The notes beneath the pieces are model-generated. The model saw nothing but the letters and a program-made list of their open reading frames with translations. It was not told where the DNA came from and did no database searches. Both the position numbers and the translations under genes were made by a program. From the NCBI GenBank assembly GCA_965652645.1, contig CBFGXE010000010.1, positions 18,322 to 82,321 of the forward strand: a DNA stretch of 64,000 bases, written 5' to 3'. Each line of letters starts with the position of its first letter. Position 1 is the first letter of the stretch. Positions 25,724 through 41,158 of the stretch are shown here, in pieces. This DNA is from ZC4RG30 sp965652645. GTDB lineage: Bacteria > Pseudomonadota > Gammaproteobacteria > Steroidobacterales > Steroidobacteraceae.

Positions 25724-27119
25724 TCAGGCCGCCGGCAGCACCTTGCCAGGATTGAGAATTCCCTTCGGATCCATCGCCTTCTTGATGGCCCGCATCAGCG
25801 CGAGCTCCGCTTGGCTGCGCGAGTAGTGCAGGAAGGGTATCTTCAATGAGCCGATGCCGTGTTCGGCGGAAATGGAACCACGCCGCTGCGCGACGATGGC
25901 GTAGACGGCGTTCTCGATGTCGAGCTCCGGCACGTCGTGCCCGGACATGCGCACCGACACATGCAGGTTGCCGTCGGCCACGTGGCCGAAGTACAGCGCC
26001 ACCAGCCCCGGCCAGCGGCGCTGCAACTCGGCGTTGATTTCATCGGCCAGCGGGCCGATCTCGCCGGTGGGCACGCTCACGTCGAAGCCCAGCTGCGGCC
26101 AGTGCTCCGTCCTGCTCCACTCGCCGGGCGCATCGCGCACCGACCAGAGCTCCGTGGCCTCGCGCTGTGACTGCGCGATGACGGCATCCTTCACCACGCC
26201 GGCCTCGATGGCCTCGCCGATCACCGCCTCGTAGCGGGCCTGGTCAGCCGCCGGATCGGTGCCCAGCGTCTCGATCAGCACGTAGACGCCATGGCCCATT
26301 TCCAGCGGCGGCTTGCGCCCCAGCGCCACCGTGCCCAGCCGGTAGAACTCCGGCCACATCACCTCGAAGGCCGACAGCAGCGCGCCGAAACCGCCACGCG
26401 CGCGGCGCAGCAGGTCGAGCACGCCGGCGTAGTCATCCACCGCGCAGATGCCCGTGCAGGCGCTCTTCGGTTTCGGGAACAACCGCAGCACCACGCCGGT
26501 GACGATGCCCAGCGTACCCTCGGCGCCGATGAACAGCTGCCGCACGTCGTAGCCGGAGTTGTTCTTGATCACCTTGCGCAGCGCGTCGATCACCGTGCCG
26601 TCGGCCAGCACCGCCTCCACGCCCAGCACCAGGTCGCGCGCCATGCCGAAGCGCAGCACGCGGTTGCCGCCGGCGTTGGTGGAGATGTTGCCGCCGATCT
26701 GGCAGCTGCCGCGGCCGCCCAGGTCGAGCGGGAAGAACAGGTCCGCGGCGTCGGCGGCCTTTTGTACCGCTTCCATGGTCACGCCGGCATCCACGGTGAT
26801 GGTGCCCGCGGCGGTGTCCAGCTCACGGATGGTGCGCATGCGCTCCAGGCAGAGGATGACGCAGGGACCGACGGGCACCGCACCGCCGGCCAGCCCGGTG
26901 AGCCCGCCCTGCGGCTGCACGGCGATGCCGCGTTCATTGCAGAAGGCCAGCACCTTCGAGACCTGCTCCGTGCTGCGCGGGAACACCAGTGCATGCACCG
27001 TGAGGCCCGGTGCGCCGGTGACGCAGAAATCGCGGGTGTGTTTTTCGAGAAGTGATGTGGTCGGCGCCAGGGCTACGTCGGCGCCGACCAGGGCCTGCAG
27101 TTCGGCCAGAACTGTCTTG

Positions 27120-27127
<8 letters not shown>
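25724..27127 (-). CDS. FAD-linked oxidase, D-2-hydroxyacid dehydrogenase/GlcD type
   Basis: 467 aa. The PCMH-type FAD domain (about 35-215) has PQGGLTGLAGGAVPVGP and SCQIGGNISTNAGGN. The C-terminal oxidase domain (about 220-465) has GHVADGNLHV and SAEHGIG. It matches D-lactate/2-hydroxyglutarate/glycolate dehydrogenases that feed electrons to quinone or a flavoprotein; substrate unresolved. ATG at 27127 overlaps the stop of the DUF4175 gene by 8 bases (ATGACTGA), so it ends the MoxR/VWA operon as a coupled last gene although its chemistry seems unrelated. No partner GlcE/GlcF gene is adjacent. Confidence 0.9.
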
Positions 27128-30842
<3,715 letters not shown>

Positions 30843-30863
30843 GAGATGAATTCCCCGGATAAA

Positions 30864-32855
30864 TCAGGCTTCCCGACGGACGCCCAGGTGGTAGTTCGCC
30901 ACCAATGGCTCCACAAAGGCAAGCGCGGCGGCGGCCAGCAGCAACCAGAACCAGATGGGGACCAGCCTTTCGGTGGCCGAAGCGCTGCCTGTGGGACCCG
31001 CATCCGCCCCGGCGGGACGCTGCAGGGCCAGCCAGCGTTCGCGGGCGGCCTCATCCAGGGGGACCAGCATCGATTCACGGGGGTCGGTATTGACCGCGAT
31101 GAAATCGCTGCGCCCTCCTCCACGGACTTCATAGAAGCCGGCAAGTTCAGGAATGAAGCGCAGGGAATCCTCCCCGCCCCCCAGCATGGTGCTGCGTTCC
31201 CCGCGGGGATCGAACACCTGCCCGCCCCCGCGGCGCAGGCTGGAGGCGTCCAGCGGCGAGCCCACGGTGGCCGAGGCGGCGTCGAAGCGTGCATTGGCCA
31301 GCCAGGCGGTGGCCTCGGAAACGAAGCGCACGAACAGCGGGTGGATGGCCAGGTCGTTCCATTGGCGGTCCAGCGGCGAGGCGAACACCAGCAGGCGCCC
31401 CGTGCCCAGGTTCTGTTCCAGCATCAGCGGCGTGCCGTTGTCGAAGGAGAGCAGCACGCGCGCATCCGCCGGGGGTTCCACCGCGACGTGGCGGAAGAAC
31501 CGGATGCGCAGCCAGGCACCCGGCTCGCGCAGGATGGCATGACTCTGTTCCAGGCTGCCGATGCGCGCCGGTGCATCAGCCCCGCGCCGCGCCGCGCCGC
31601 CAGCGAGCTTCGCACCGCTCACGGGCACGGTGCGCTGCTGTGCGGCGCGCGGGCCCAGCGTCATCAGCGCGGCGCCGCCGCCCTGCACGTATTTCTCGAG
31701 CGCCTGGGTGGCCGTGCCGTTGAGCACGCCGGCGTCGGACACCACGATGGCCGCGAAGTCCTGCAGCTGGCGCGTGGCCAGCGCGCCGGGCAGCGCGGTC
31801 TCCACCGCAAAGCGCGGCCGGGCCAGCGCCTGCAGCGCGGCGCTGAAATAGCGGGCGTCATCCGAGTTCACGTCGGCGGCCACCACCAGCACGCGCGGCT
31901 CGACCCGGCGCAGCAGTGTGTACCAGGCATCATCGGTGGGCAGCGCGTCGGCCGGTTCCAGCCGCGCGGTGAGCCGGTGCTCGCCCAGCGGCAGCTCGCC
32001 CAGCGCCACGCGCTCGGTGCGCTGCGCGGGGCCGGCGGCCAGCTTGCGCCGCTCGCGCTCCTGGCCATTGACCTCCACCACCAGCGTGCGGTCCTTCAGG
32101 GCCTCGTCACTGCCTTCCAGGCGGATGGCGACGGTGCCGGGCGTGCGCGCGTCCTCCTGCACACCCGCCACGCGCAGGTTGGGTGCGTCGGCGTCACCGC
32201 CCACATCCTCCAGCGCCAGCTCCACGCCGGGCGGCGGGGAAAGATCCGCAAAACGCAGCGGACTGGCCGACTGCTGCAGGTCGGAGACGAGGTGGATCCG
32301 CACCGTCTCACCCGGCCCGCCACCCCAGGCGATCGCACCGGCGATCAGCGCGCCGAAATCCAGGCGCGAGGTGCCGGGCGAGAGGCCCTGCACCGCCGCG
32401 CGCAGCTTGCCGGCGTCGCTGGCGAACACCGGCTCCACCATCACGCGCTGGCGATGATCGGCCGCCACCAGCATGGCGCGGCTGGCGCCGCGCACGCCGT
32501 CCACCAGGTCCAGCGCACGCTCCTGCGCGCGATCCCACACGCCCTCGCGCTGCATGGAAAGGGAAGTGTCCATCACGATCACATGCAGCACGGCGCCGCC
32601 GCCGCCGCGCGCCACCACGCTGCGCCACATCGGGCCGGCAAAGGCCAGCACCAGCAGCGCCAGCAGCAGCAGGCGCAGCGCCAGCAGCAGCCAGTAGCGC
32701 AGTTCGTGCCGGCGGCTGCGGCGGATCTCCGCGGGCTCGAGGAACATCGCCGAGGCGAAGGGCAGCTTCTGGTCGGTCTTGCGCGCGAAGCGGTGCAACC
32801 ACACCGGCAGCGCGAGGCCGGCCAGCCCGAGCAGGAACCATGGAGCCAGCCACAT
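30864..32855 (-). CDS. BatA-like membrane protein with VWA domain
   Basis: 663 aa. The N-terminal BatA-type anchor (WFLLGLAGLALPVWLHRF, then PFASAMFLEP and a second helix at 56-75) leads to a von Willebrand A domain with MIDAS residues D96-x-S98-x-S100. A further beta-rich and class-I-glutamine-amidotransferase-like region (ADVNSDDARYFSAAL) comes next, then one C-terminal helix (about 632-652). It presents a metal-dependent adhesion domain on the periplasmic side. MoxR ATPases are repeatedly linked to such VWA partners. ATG at 32855 lies 4 bases after the DUF58 stop. Confidence 0.88.
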   Translation of the reverse strand: MWLAPWFLLGLAGLALPVWLHRFARKTDQKLPFASAMFLEPAEIRRSRRHELRYWLLLALRLLLLALLVLAFAGPMWRSVVARGGGGAVLHVIVMDTSLSMQREGVWDRAQERALDLVDGVRGASRAMLVAADHRQRVMVEPVFASDAGKLRAAVQGLSPGTSRLDFGALIAGAIAWGGGPGETVRIHLVSDLQQSASPLRFADLSPPPGVELALEDVGGDADAPNLRVAGVQEDARTPGTVAIRLEGSDEALKDRTLVVEVNGQERERRKLAAGPAQRTERVALGELPLGEHRLTARLEPADALPTDDAWYTLLRRVEPRVLVVAADVNSDDARYFSAALQALARPRFAVETALPGALATRQLQDFAAIVVSDAGVLNGTATQALEKYVQGGGAALMTLGPRAAQQRTVPVSGAKLAGGAARRGADAPARIGSLEQSHAILREPGAWLRIRFFRHVAVEPPADARVLLSFDNGTPLMLEQNLGTGRLLVFASPLDRQWNDLAIHPLFVRFVSEATAWLANARFDAASATVGSPLDASSLRRGGGQVFDPRGERSTMLGGGEDSLRFIPELAGFYEVRGGGRSDFIAVNTDPRESMLVPLDEAARERWLALQRPAGADAGPTGSASATERLVPIWFWLLLAAAALAFVEPLVANYHLGVRREA

Positions 32856-32859
32856 CGCC

Positions 32860-33755
32860 TCAGCCTCTCTGCCTGAACATCATGTAGCCGCGCAGCGCCT
32901 TGTCCAGCGGCTCGTCGGTGACCAGCAGCACATGGTCGGCGCGGCTTTTTTTGGCCACCTTGCGCATCCTGTCCAGGTGCGCGTTGATGCGCTCGCGGTA
33001 GGTGGTGCGCATGTAGTCCGGCGACACCTCGATCTGGCGCCCGGACTCCACGTCCTCCAGCATCACCGACTCCTCCCACTTCGGGTCGAGCTCGGTGCGG
33101 TCGAGCACCTGGAAGATCATGATGTCATGTCCACCCCAGGCGAAGGGCTGCACGGCGCGGGTCAGTGCCTCCGGGTCGCAGTAGAGGTCGGAAATCACCG
33201 CCACCATGCCGCGGCGCTGCATGTGCTCGTGCATCTGCTTGAACGAGGAAGCCAGGTCGGTCTCGCTGCCGGCCTCCAGCTTGTCCAGCTCATGCAGCAG
33301 CGCGGTGAGCGTGCCCGTGCGGCTGGAAGGCGGGCGGTAGCTCCTGATCTTCGAATCGAAGGCGATGAGGCCGGTGGGATCGTGCTGCTGCAGGGCCATG
33401 TAGGCCAGCGACGCGGCGACGAACTTGGCATAACGCAGCTTGGTGATGCCGCCGGGTCCGCCATAGCCCATCGAGGCGCTCACGTCGAGCGCGATCATGA
33501 AACGCGTGTTGGTCTCGCCCAGGTAGCGCTTGATGTAGGCGCGGTCGGTGCGCGCGAACACGTTCCAGTCGACGAAACGCGGGTCATCGCCCTCGGCATA
33601 GGCCTTGTATTCGGCGAATTCCTGGCTGAAGCCGAACTTCGGGCTCCTGTGCAGCCCCTGGAAGTAGCCCTCCACGGCAGAGCGCGCCACCAGTTCCAGC
33701 GTCGACAGCGACGCCAGCACTTCCGGACGCAGCAGTGCCGAGGCGGGCGAGGCAC

Positions 33756-33759
<4 letters not shown>
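32860..33759 (-). CDS. DUF58 domain protein (VWA-like MoxR partner)
   Basis: 299 aa, soluble. The DUF58 signature YAEGDDPRFVDWNVFART (about 54-71) leads into a VWA fold with MIDAS D92-x-S94-x-S96 in LDVSASMGYG, closing with a domain that includes VISDLYCDPEAL. DUF58 proteins almost always neighbour moxR and are thought to be its clients or adaptors. ATG at 33759 overlaps the moxR stop as ATGA, showing tight coupling. Confidence 0.92.
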
Positions 33760-34765
<1,006 letters not shown>

Positions 34766-34769
<4 letters not shown>

Positions 34770-37033
34770 TGTGGACGCTCTCCAGTCAGTTCCAGCAGCA
34801 TGCGTTGGGCGGGACGATAGTTCGGGGCGGTCTCCAGCGACTGCAGCAGGCGCCGGCGCGCCTGCACCATGTCACCGGTGAGACGCAGGGCGCGGGCCAG
34901 GCCGAAGTTGGCCGCGGCGGTGTCGAGCGGGCGCAGCGCCAGCAGCACCTGGTATTCGCGCAGCGCATCGCTGCCCTTGTTCTGCTCCACCAGCAGGCGG
35001 CCCAGCAGCTCGTGGCTCTCGGGCACCAGCGGGTCGGACCAGTTCAGCGCGGCCAGCACCTCGGCGGCATCGGCCTCGCGCTTCTGCGCCAGCAGCAGGT
35101 CGGCCAGCTTGCGCATGCCGGCGGGATCCCAGCCGCCGGCCTTGCGCCAGGCCTGCAGCGCGGAGATGGCGCCGGGCACGTTGCCGGCGTTCTCCTCGGC
35201 GGTGGCCAGCACCTGGTAGGGATTTCCGCCGCCGACGAACTCCGGCAGCATGGTGATGGCGGCCTGCGCGGCATCGCGTGCCTCGCGCCAGTTGCGCGAC
35301 TCCAGCATGGTGTGCGCGCGCCGCATCAGCTCCGTCCAGCGGTCCGGATCCTTCATGTAGGCCGCGAAGCGCTCTTCCATGAACACCCGGAAGCCCGCGT
35401 CGAACTGCTGCGGCGAAACCTCGAAGGCGGCGCGGATGGCATCGGCCGTGGTCATGTTGTCGTCGCGGAAGCTGCGCAGGAACTGCGCCACCCTGGCGAA
35501 CCCGAAACGCTCGGCGGCATACAGGCACATCAGCCCTGCCTGCTGGTAGGACACCTGCACCTGGCCCTCGTAGGTGGGCCGCATGAAGCCATCATCAATC
35601 GTGACCACGGGCAGGAACTTGCCGTCGCGGAAGGCGTCCAGTTCCATCGTTCCCACCACCACGCCGGGCGTGGGACCGCTGGTCCACTCTTCATAGACCG
35701 ACAGGCCCTCGCTCAGCCAGCGCGGCACGCGGTGCTCGGTCGCCGACAGCGTGAACACATGCGCCATCTCGTGCCAGAGCACGCTGCCCCAGTGGAAGTT
35801 GCCGCGGCGCTGGCCGGAGGGACTGTCCATGGCCAGCAGATGGCCGAAGGTCACGCCCAGCAGGCCGATGCCGGTGAGGCCGGCGGTGCGCACCTCGAAG
35901 TCCGCATGGTCGCGGTACAGCTCGATGGTGATCGGGCTCTGCGGCGTGTAGCCATAGCGGCGCGAGAACGACTCGATGCTCTCGCGCGCGATCTGTTCCA
36001 CGTAGGGACGCAGCGCCGCCGACTCGCTCTTGTGGAGCTGCAGCACCATCTGCGGCTGCTCGATGCGGATGAAGTCGTACTGGTCGAGCGAGTCGATCAG
36101 CTTCAGCGTGTTGCCGGTGACGGCGCCGAAGGGATGTCCCTCGAACGCGGCGACCAGGTGGCCGCGCGCCTCCTCGATGCGGCCCAGCCGCATCAGGTTC
36201 AGTCCCAGCTCGCGCCGTGCCGACCACAGCTCCGGCTGCACCTGCGCCGCGCGCTGCAGCCAGCCGTCGGCCTCGCGGTAGCGACGCCGCATCACCTCGA
36301 AGTAGCCCAGCGTCTCGAACAGCGCACCGTAACGCGGGTTGTAGTCCAGCGTCTCCTTCACCAGCGCCGCCGGGTCGCGGTTGCGCATCACCTCCACGGT
36401 GGCCAGCAGCGTCAGCGCATCCAGCGGCGGCATCTTCTGCTGCGCGGCCAGCTCCCGTGCCCGCGTGGCCTCGCGCACGGCATCGTCATAGCGGCCGCGC
36501 TCGATGGCGATTGAAGCGGCGGCCAGGTGCGCCTCGATCAGGTTCGGATCTTCCTTCAGAAGCTCCGCGATGGCCTCGGAGGCATCGCCCTGGAACCGGG
36601 CCACGGCGAAGCGCGTCATCGCCAGCCGCGCACCCACGTCCCGCGGATCCTTTTCCAGCGCCTCGAGGAACAGCTCCTGGGCCTGCGACTCCTGCCCGGC
36701 CTCCAGGAACATGCGGCCCCAGCGCAGGCGGATCAGCACCGAGTTCGGGTCCGCCGCCAGCGCCTCGCGGAACAGCTCGTTGGCCGTGCGCAGGTCGCCA
36801 AGGCCGAGCTGCGCCTCGGCGCGCACATGGGCATTGGGGTTGCGCAGCAGGCCGGCGTAGCAGTCGCGCGCCTGCGGCGTGCGGCCCTGCCAGGCATGCT
36901 CGTCGCAGCTCTTCAGCGCCGCGGGACGCCGCGGGTCATAGTCGATTTCGGCCGCGGAGGCACCGGCGGCCCCCAGGGCCCCGGCCAGCAATACGGCGGC
37001 GATGCAGCCGCGCAGGCTGTCAGGGATTCGCAT
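34766..37033 (-). CDS. Secreted TPR protein with HEMAH metallopeptidase domain
   Basis: 755 aa. A signal peptide (MRIPDSLRGCIAAVLLAGALG) is followed by about six TPR-like helical pairs (about 40-330). A peptidase MA-like domain (about 345-560) follows, with the zinc motif HEMAH at 421-425 and a downstream Glu in WLSEGLSVYEEW that would complete a gluzincin site. More TPR repeats (about 580-750) close the protein. All zinc ligands are present, so a catalytically active periplasmic peptidase is likely. It is wedged between the caspase-like gene (14-base overlap) and moxR (ATGA overlap), an uncommon addition to a MoxR/VWA operon. Confidence 0.85.
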
Positions 37034-37964
37034 TGCCTGCGCCCTCCTCTCTCACGCCCAGGGCCGCGAAGCGCGCGTCGATGCGTGCGCCCAGGCGGGC
37101 CATCTCGAGCAGCACCGGCTCGATGCGGTTGTAGTAGTCGTCCTCGGAGAACTCCGCCTTGCGCGCCTTCAGCGCCGCCAGCTGCTCGCCGATGCGATCC
37201 TGCTCCGCGCGCAGCGCCGTGAGCTGCTCATCGCTGGCGAACAGTGCGGCGCTGCCCAGCCGGGCCACCACGAAACGCGAGGGTTCGGTGCCGGCAATGC
37301 GCGCCCGCTCGGTGAGCATGGCGTTGTCCGACTTGAAGGCGTCGGCCACCTTGCGCACGGTGTAGTCGAAGGCTTCCTGCGCGGTGACGTTGCCGTCCTT
37401 GTCGACGTCGGCGGCTTCGCTCACCAGGGCCTCGGCCCAGAAGCCGCCGAATCGCGTGGCATTGCGCTCGCCGCCGGAACGCGTGGCCGTGATCACCACG
37501 CGGCGCTCACCGGACCAGCCCTCGGCCAGCGCACCGCTGGTGCTGGTGGCATTCACGATGAGCTGCTGCGCGGGAACGCGGTCGAGCAGCTGCTTCAGCT
37601 CGGTGCCGGTGATGTCATCCCCCTCGATCATGTAGCGGTATTCGCTGCCGTCGAAGCTGCCGTGGCCCAGCATCACCAGCACGAAGTGATCACCGGCGCC
37701 AAGCTCCTGCGCGATCTTCTGCAATGCCGCGCGGATCTGCGTACGGGTGGCCGCCTTGCCCGCCAGGCGCTGCACGCGCTGTGCGTCGCCGGTGGCGGTG
37801 GCCGAGGCCTGCGCCACGCTGTCGGCCCACTTCTGGAAACGCTCCTCGTACGCCGGCTCCCCGCCCTTGCCCGACAGCACCAGCACATGCGTGGCCGCAT
37901 TGGCTGCACCGGCCAGGGTGAGGCCGGCCAGCGCCGTGAACAGCAAACCCGCGCGGCGGCTCAC
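37020..37964 (-). CDS. Secreted caspase/C13-fold protein lacking catalytic Cys, with EF-hand-like loop
   Basis: 314 aa from a GTG start. A signal peptide (to about 23, GAANA-AT) precedes a caspase-hemoglobinase fold. The His motif is LGHGSFDG (His101). The following strand, where the catalytic Cys should be, reads IVNATSTSGAL (about 136-146) and the protein has no cysteine at all. Residues 186-197 (DVDKDGNVTAQE) fit a canonical 12-residue EF-hand calcium loop. A C-terminal coiled-coil tail (about 245-300) follows. It is probably a pseudoenzyme or a Ser/Thr variant. GTG at 37964 overlaps the stop of the VWA gene upstream (GTGA). Confidence 0.75.
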   Translation of the reverse strand: MSRRAGLLFTALAGLTLAGAANAATHVLVLSGKGGEPAYEERFQKWADSVAQASATATGDAQRVQRLAGKAATRTQIRAALQKIAQELGAGDHFVLVMLGHGSFDGSEYRYMIEGDDITGTELKQLLDRVPAQQLIVNATSTSGALAEGWSGERRVVITATRSGGERNATRFGGFWAEALVSEAADVDKDGNVTAQEAFDYTVRKVADAFKSDNAMLTERARIAGTEPSRFVVARLGSAALFASDEQLTALRAEQDRIGEQLAALKARKAEFSEDDYYNRIEPVLLEMARLGARIDARFAALGVREEGAGNANP

Positions 37965-40216
37965 AGCCTTCTCCAGTGGCGCCGCAGCAGCCACTCGCCG
38001 CCCTTCAGCAGCGCCAGCAGGAACAGCGCCAGCGGCATGTTCCACAAGTCGAGCGTCTGGCGCTCCACCACGCCGGCGCGTGAATAGCGGATGGCTTCCG
38101 GCAGGCCGGAAAGATTGTCCAGCGTCCAGTAGCGCGCGCCCGAGTCCGTGGCAATGCGTTCCAGCATGGGTCGATGCTGCCACGAAGAGAACTGCTCCCG
38201 CACGCCGTCCGCGCGGCGCAAATGGGCCACGGCCGTGCCGACCGTCTCGCCATCACGCGTTGCGGTGAGTTCCAGGCGATACATGCCCGGCAGGCGCGCA
38301 TCCACTGCCACGGTGTGGCGGCCGTCGCCCCGTCCGGAGGATTCCAGCCGCGCGGGCACATCCGCGCCCAGTTCCGAGCTCGCCTCCACGGTGAGCACCG
38401 CATCCTGCATCGGCAGGAAATCCTTGCCCAGCACCTCTGCCTCCAGCGTCACGGCGGTTTCGTCCTCGAACACGGGCCGTGCGGGGGTCAGCGAAACGCG
38501 TGTGGGCGCGGGCGCGGCCAGTGCGTACACCAGCTGACGCCAGAAGGTCTCGTGCTTTTCGTCCTCGGTCGGCAGCAGCATCTGCCAGCGCCACGTGGTG
38601 GAGGTGGCCAGGATCCAGGTGGAGCCCCGTCCGTAGCGCTGCGTGACCAGCAGCGGCGCAGTGGTGGCGCGCGTACCGGTGCCGGCCGCCGCCTCCAGCA
38701 GCACCACGGCGCCCGGCCGCAGGTCGCCGATCACCTGGTAGTCGGCCAGCGGCGGCAGTTCCGCCCAGATCTTCTCGTTGGCGGCCGGATCGGCATCGAG
38801 GCGGCCGATGATGGATTCGCGCCCGTAGTCGGTGAGCCGGGCCTGGCTGGGCAGGCGGCCGAAGGTGCGCTCGGCGCCCCCGGGCAGCTTCGAGGGCAGC
38901 AGCGGGGCGACCTGCACGCGGCTCCAGCCGCCGTCGCCCAGGCCGTCGCGCCCGCCCAGCATCAGCAGCGAGCCGCCGCGCCGGTCCACGTAGTCCTTCA
39001 GCCAGCCATGCTGCTCCAGTGACAGCTCCGCGGCCTCCAGGCTGCCGATGATCACCGCGTCATAGCCGAAGAGCTCCTCCTGCGTGGCCGGGAAGCCGTT
39101 CTCCAGCTCGTCGCCGGAGCTCAGGCCCTGGCGGTAGTAGCGGTTCGGCGTGGCGCGCACCGCGCTGGCCACGCGCACCGCCGCATCGCCCTCCAGCGCG
39201 CGGCGGATGAACTTGTACTCCCAGCGCGGTTCGCCCTCGATGTAGAGCACCGCGCGGCGCCGGCCATCCACTTCCATCACCGCGTAACGCTGGTTGTTGG
39301 CCAGTTGCGTCTCGCCACGCGCGGCATCCACGCTCACCCTGAGGTCGCGCACGCCGGTGCTGCCGGCGGGGAATTCCACCAGCACGGTGGTGAGGCCCGG
39401 CTTTTCGGCCAGCTTCACGTCCTGCGCCGCGATCAGCACGCCACCGTCATGCACGCGCACCCGCGCGGTCTTCTGGTCCTGGTGGCGGATGGACACCGCG
39501 GCACGCACCGTGGTGCCGGCCATGGCGGTGCCCGGCACGGCGATCTGCTCCAGCTCCAGGTCGTTCACCGGCTGCTCGCGCCCCACGCCCACGGTGTGGA
39601 TGGGAATGCCCCTGGCCGACAGCTGCGCCAGCGCCGCCTCGCCCAGCGTGTCGCCCGTATCCGCGCCATCGCTCACCAGCACCACGGCGGCCACCGGCAC
39701 GCTGGCCGCCATCTGCGTCACCGTGTCGAGCGCCTCGCCGATGCGGGTGCTGGCCGCGCCGGCACCGATGTCCTGCAGGCGATCCACCGGCCGGGCGCGG
39801 TCGGAGAAGGAGAAAAGGCGCAGGTCGGACCGCTTGCCGATCTCCTCCAGCACGCCGTCGCCCAGCGCGGCCATGGCCTGCGCACGACGGGTGGGGGCGT
39901 TCTCCTCGTCGGAGGTATCCATGCTGCCGGAGCTGTCCACCAGCACCGCCACCACGTTCTCCCGGTCCTTGATCTCCTCCACGTTGAGCACCGGGCGCCA
40001 CAGCAGCAGCAGCGCCAGCGCCAGGAAGACGAACTGCAGCGCCCCCAGCGTGAGCGCGCGCGGCCAGGAAAGCTGCCGGCGCCACAACGTGGCCAGGATG
40101 GCCGCCAGGCCGAGGGCCGCCAGGGCGAAGAGGAGCCAGAGAGGCCAGCCACGGGCGAAAGCCAGTTCGCCGCTGCGGAATGCCCAGACCGAGTGACCCA
40201 GCAGAAACTCCAGCAT
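37961..40216 (-). CDS. VWA membrane protein with glutamine-amidotransferase-like domain
   Basis: 751 aa. Two N-terminal helices (about 25-45 and 56-73) precede a VWA domain with DSSGSM (D94-x-S96-x-S98). A beta-sandwich region and a class I GATase-like fold (FGYDAVIIGSLEAAELS to SLLMLGGRDGLGDGG) follow, with a last helix at about 720-740. No Cys nucleophile is visible in the GATase-like part, so it is likely a binding module. The architecture is known in planctomycetes, acidobacteria and some proteobacteria next to MoxR and DUF4159 genes. It starts 22 bases after the DUF4159 stop. Confidence 0.85.
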   Translation of the reverse strand: MLEFLLGHSVWAFRSGELAFARGWPLWLLFALAALGLAAILATLWRRQLSWPRALTLGALQFVFLALALLLLWRPVLNVEEIKDRENVVAVLVDSSGSMDTSDEENAPTRRAQAMAALGDGVLEEIGKRSDLRLFSFSDRARPVDRLQDIGAGAASTRIGEALDTVTQMAASVPVAAVVLVSDGADTGDTLGEAALAQLSARGIPIHTVGVGREQPVNDLELEQIAVPGTAMAGTTVRAAVSIRHQDQKTARVRVHDGGVLIAAQDVKLAEKPGLTTVLVEFPAGSTGVRDLRVSVDAARGETQLANNQRYAVMEVDGRRRAVLYIEGEPRWEYKFIRRALEGDAAVRVASAVRATPNRYYRQGLSSGDELENGFPATQEELFGYDAVIIGSLEAAELSLEQHGWLKDYVDRRGGSLLMLGGRDGLGDGGWSRVQVAPLLPSKLPGGAERTFGRLPSQARLTDYGRESIIGRLDADPAANEKIWAELPPLADYQVIGDLRPGAVVLLEAAAGTGTRATTAPLLVTQRYGRGSTWILATSTTWRWQMLLPTEDEKHETFWRQLVYALAAPAPTRVSLTPARPVFEDETAVTLEAEVLGKDFLPMQDAVLTVEASSELGADVPARLESSGRGDGRHTVAVDARLPGMYRLELTATRDGETVGTAVAHLRRADGVREQFSSWQHRPMLERIATDSGARYWTLDNLSGLPEAIRYSRAGVVERQTLDLWNMPLALFLLALLKGGEWLLRRHWRRL

Positions 40217-40238
40217 CGCGGCGCCGTCGCTCCTTACC

Positions 40239-41093
40239 CTAGTGCGTCATTGCGTAGAGGACGTAGCTGATCGCGAAGCGATAGGCCAGCGCCGTGAGCG
40301 GCTGCGGGTAGTCCGCATCATCCGCGTGTTCCCAGGCGTCGCCCAGGTCCATGTTGAAATTGATCGCCACCATCAGGCGGCCCTTGTCGTCGAAGACTCC
40401 GCGCCAGTGCGGCGTCACGCCGTCGCGCTCGTAGGTGACGCCGCTGCGCAGCGCGTAGATGCCCGGGATCTGCACCTTCTGGTCCAGGTCGTAGAGCACA
40501 TGGAAGACTTCATGGTCGTCGGGGATGTCGACCACGTCGCGGTCGGGGAACACCCGCTCCAGCGAGTTCATGAAACCTTCCCACTCCTCGCTGCCGTGGA
40601 AGTCGTCCACCATCAGGAAGCCGCCGCGCTCCAGGTATTCGCGCATGGCGGCGGCCTCTTCGTCATCGAGGTACCAGTTGCCCACCTCGACGCCATAGAG
40701 GAATGGATATTCGAAGAGGTCGTCGTCGAGCGCGGTGACGCAGACGAATTCGTCGCGCTGCTTGGTGCCGCAGCTGCGGGTGCGGAAGATCTCCCCGAGG
40801 GCGTGTTCGGGTTCGGTGGCGTCGATGCGCGTGAGGCGGCGGATGCCCATCAGCACGTGGTATTCGGCATCGGGCGCGTCGGTCTGCCAGGCGCCACCGC
40901 CCCGCCTGCCGCCAAACCCGCCGAACATGTTGCCGTTGTAGGCCAGGCGGGCAAATCGCAACTCACGGTCTGGCGGCGCGATACCCGCGTCACCATTGGC
41001 CATGCCTACAACTGCGCCGGACAGGAAGACACTCAGGCCGACGACAGCTGTCAGGCCGAGGTGCCGGCCTAACCGCCTGACTCGTGACCCCAT
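40239..41093 (-). CDS. DUF4159 domain-containing secreted protein
   Basis: 284 aa. An N-terminal hydrophobic segment (11-33) is followed by a DUF4159 domain (about 42-275) with RFARLAYNG, the Rossmann-like strand YPFLYG, and GGFLMVDDFHG, as in the family. DUF4159 resembles class-I GATase folds without the nucleophile and consistently co-occurs with MoxR, DUF58 and VWA genes. It is the first gene of the nine-gene minus-strand block, lying 65 bases downstream of the rhomboid gene. Confidence 0.85.
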   Translation of the reverse strand: MGSRVRRLGRHLGLTAVVGLSVFLSGAVVGMANGDAGIAPPDRELRFARLAYNGNMFGGFGGRRGGGAWQTDAPDAEYHVLMGIRRLTRIDATEPEHALGEIFRTRSCGTKQRDEFVCVTALDDDLFEYPFLYGVEVGNWYLDDEEAAAMREYLERGGFLMVDDFHGSEEWEGFMNSLERVFPDRDVVDIPDDHEVFHVLYDLDQKVQIPGIYALRSGVTYERDGVTPHWRGVFDDKGRLMVAINFNMDLGDAWEHADDADYPQPLTALAYRFAISYVLYAMTH

Positions 41094-41158
41094 GGACCCA
41101 AACTAACCTTGAAAGCGCTTCCGCGCCAGCCCATCCCGGCCGGTTCGCTTTTCGACGG

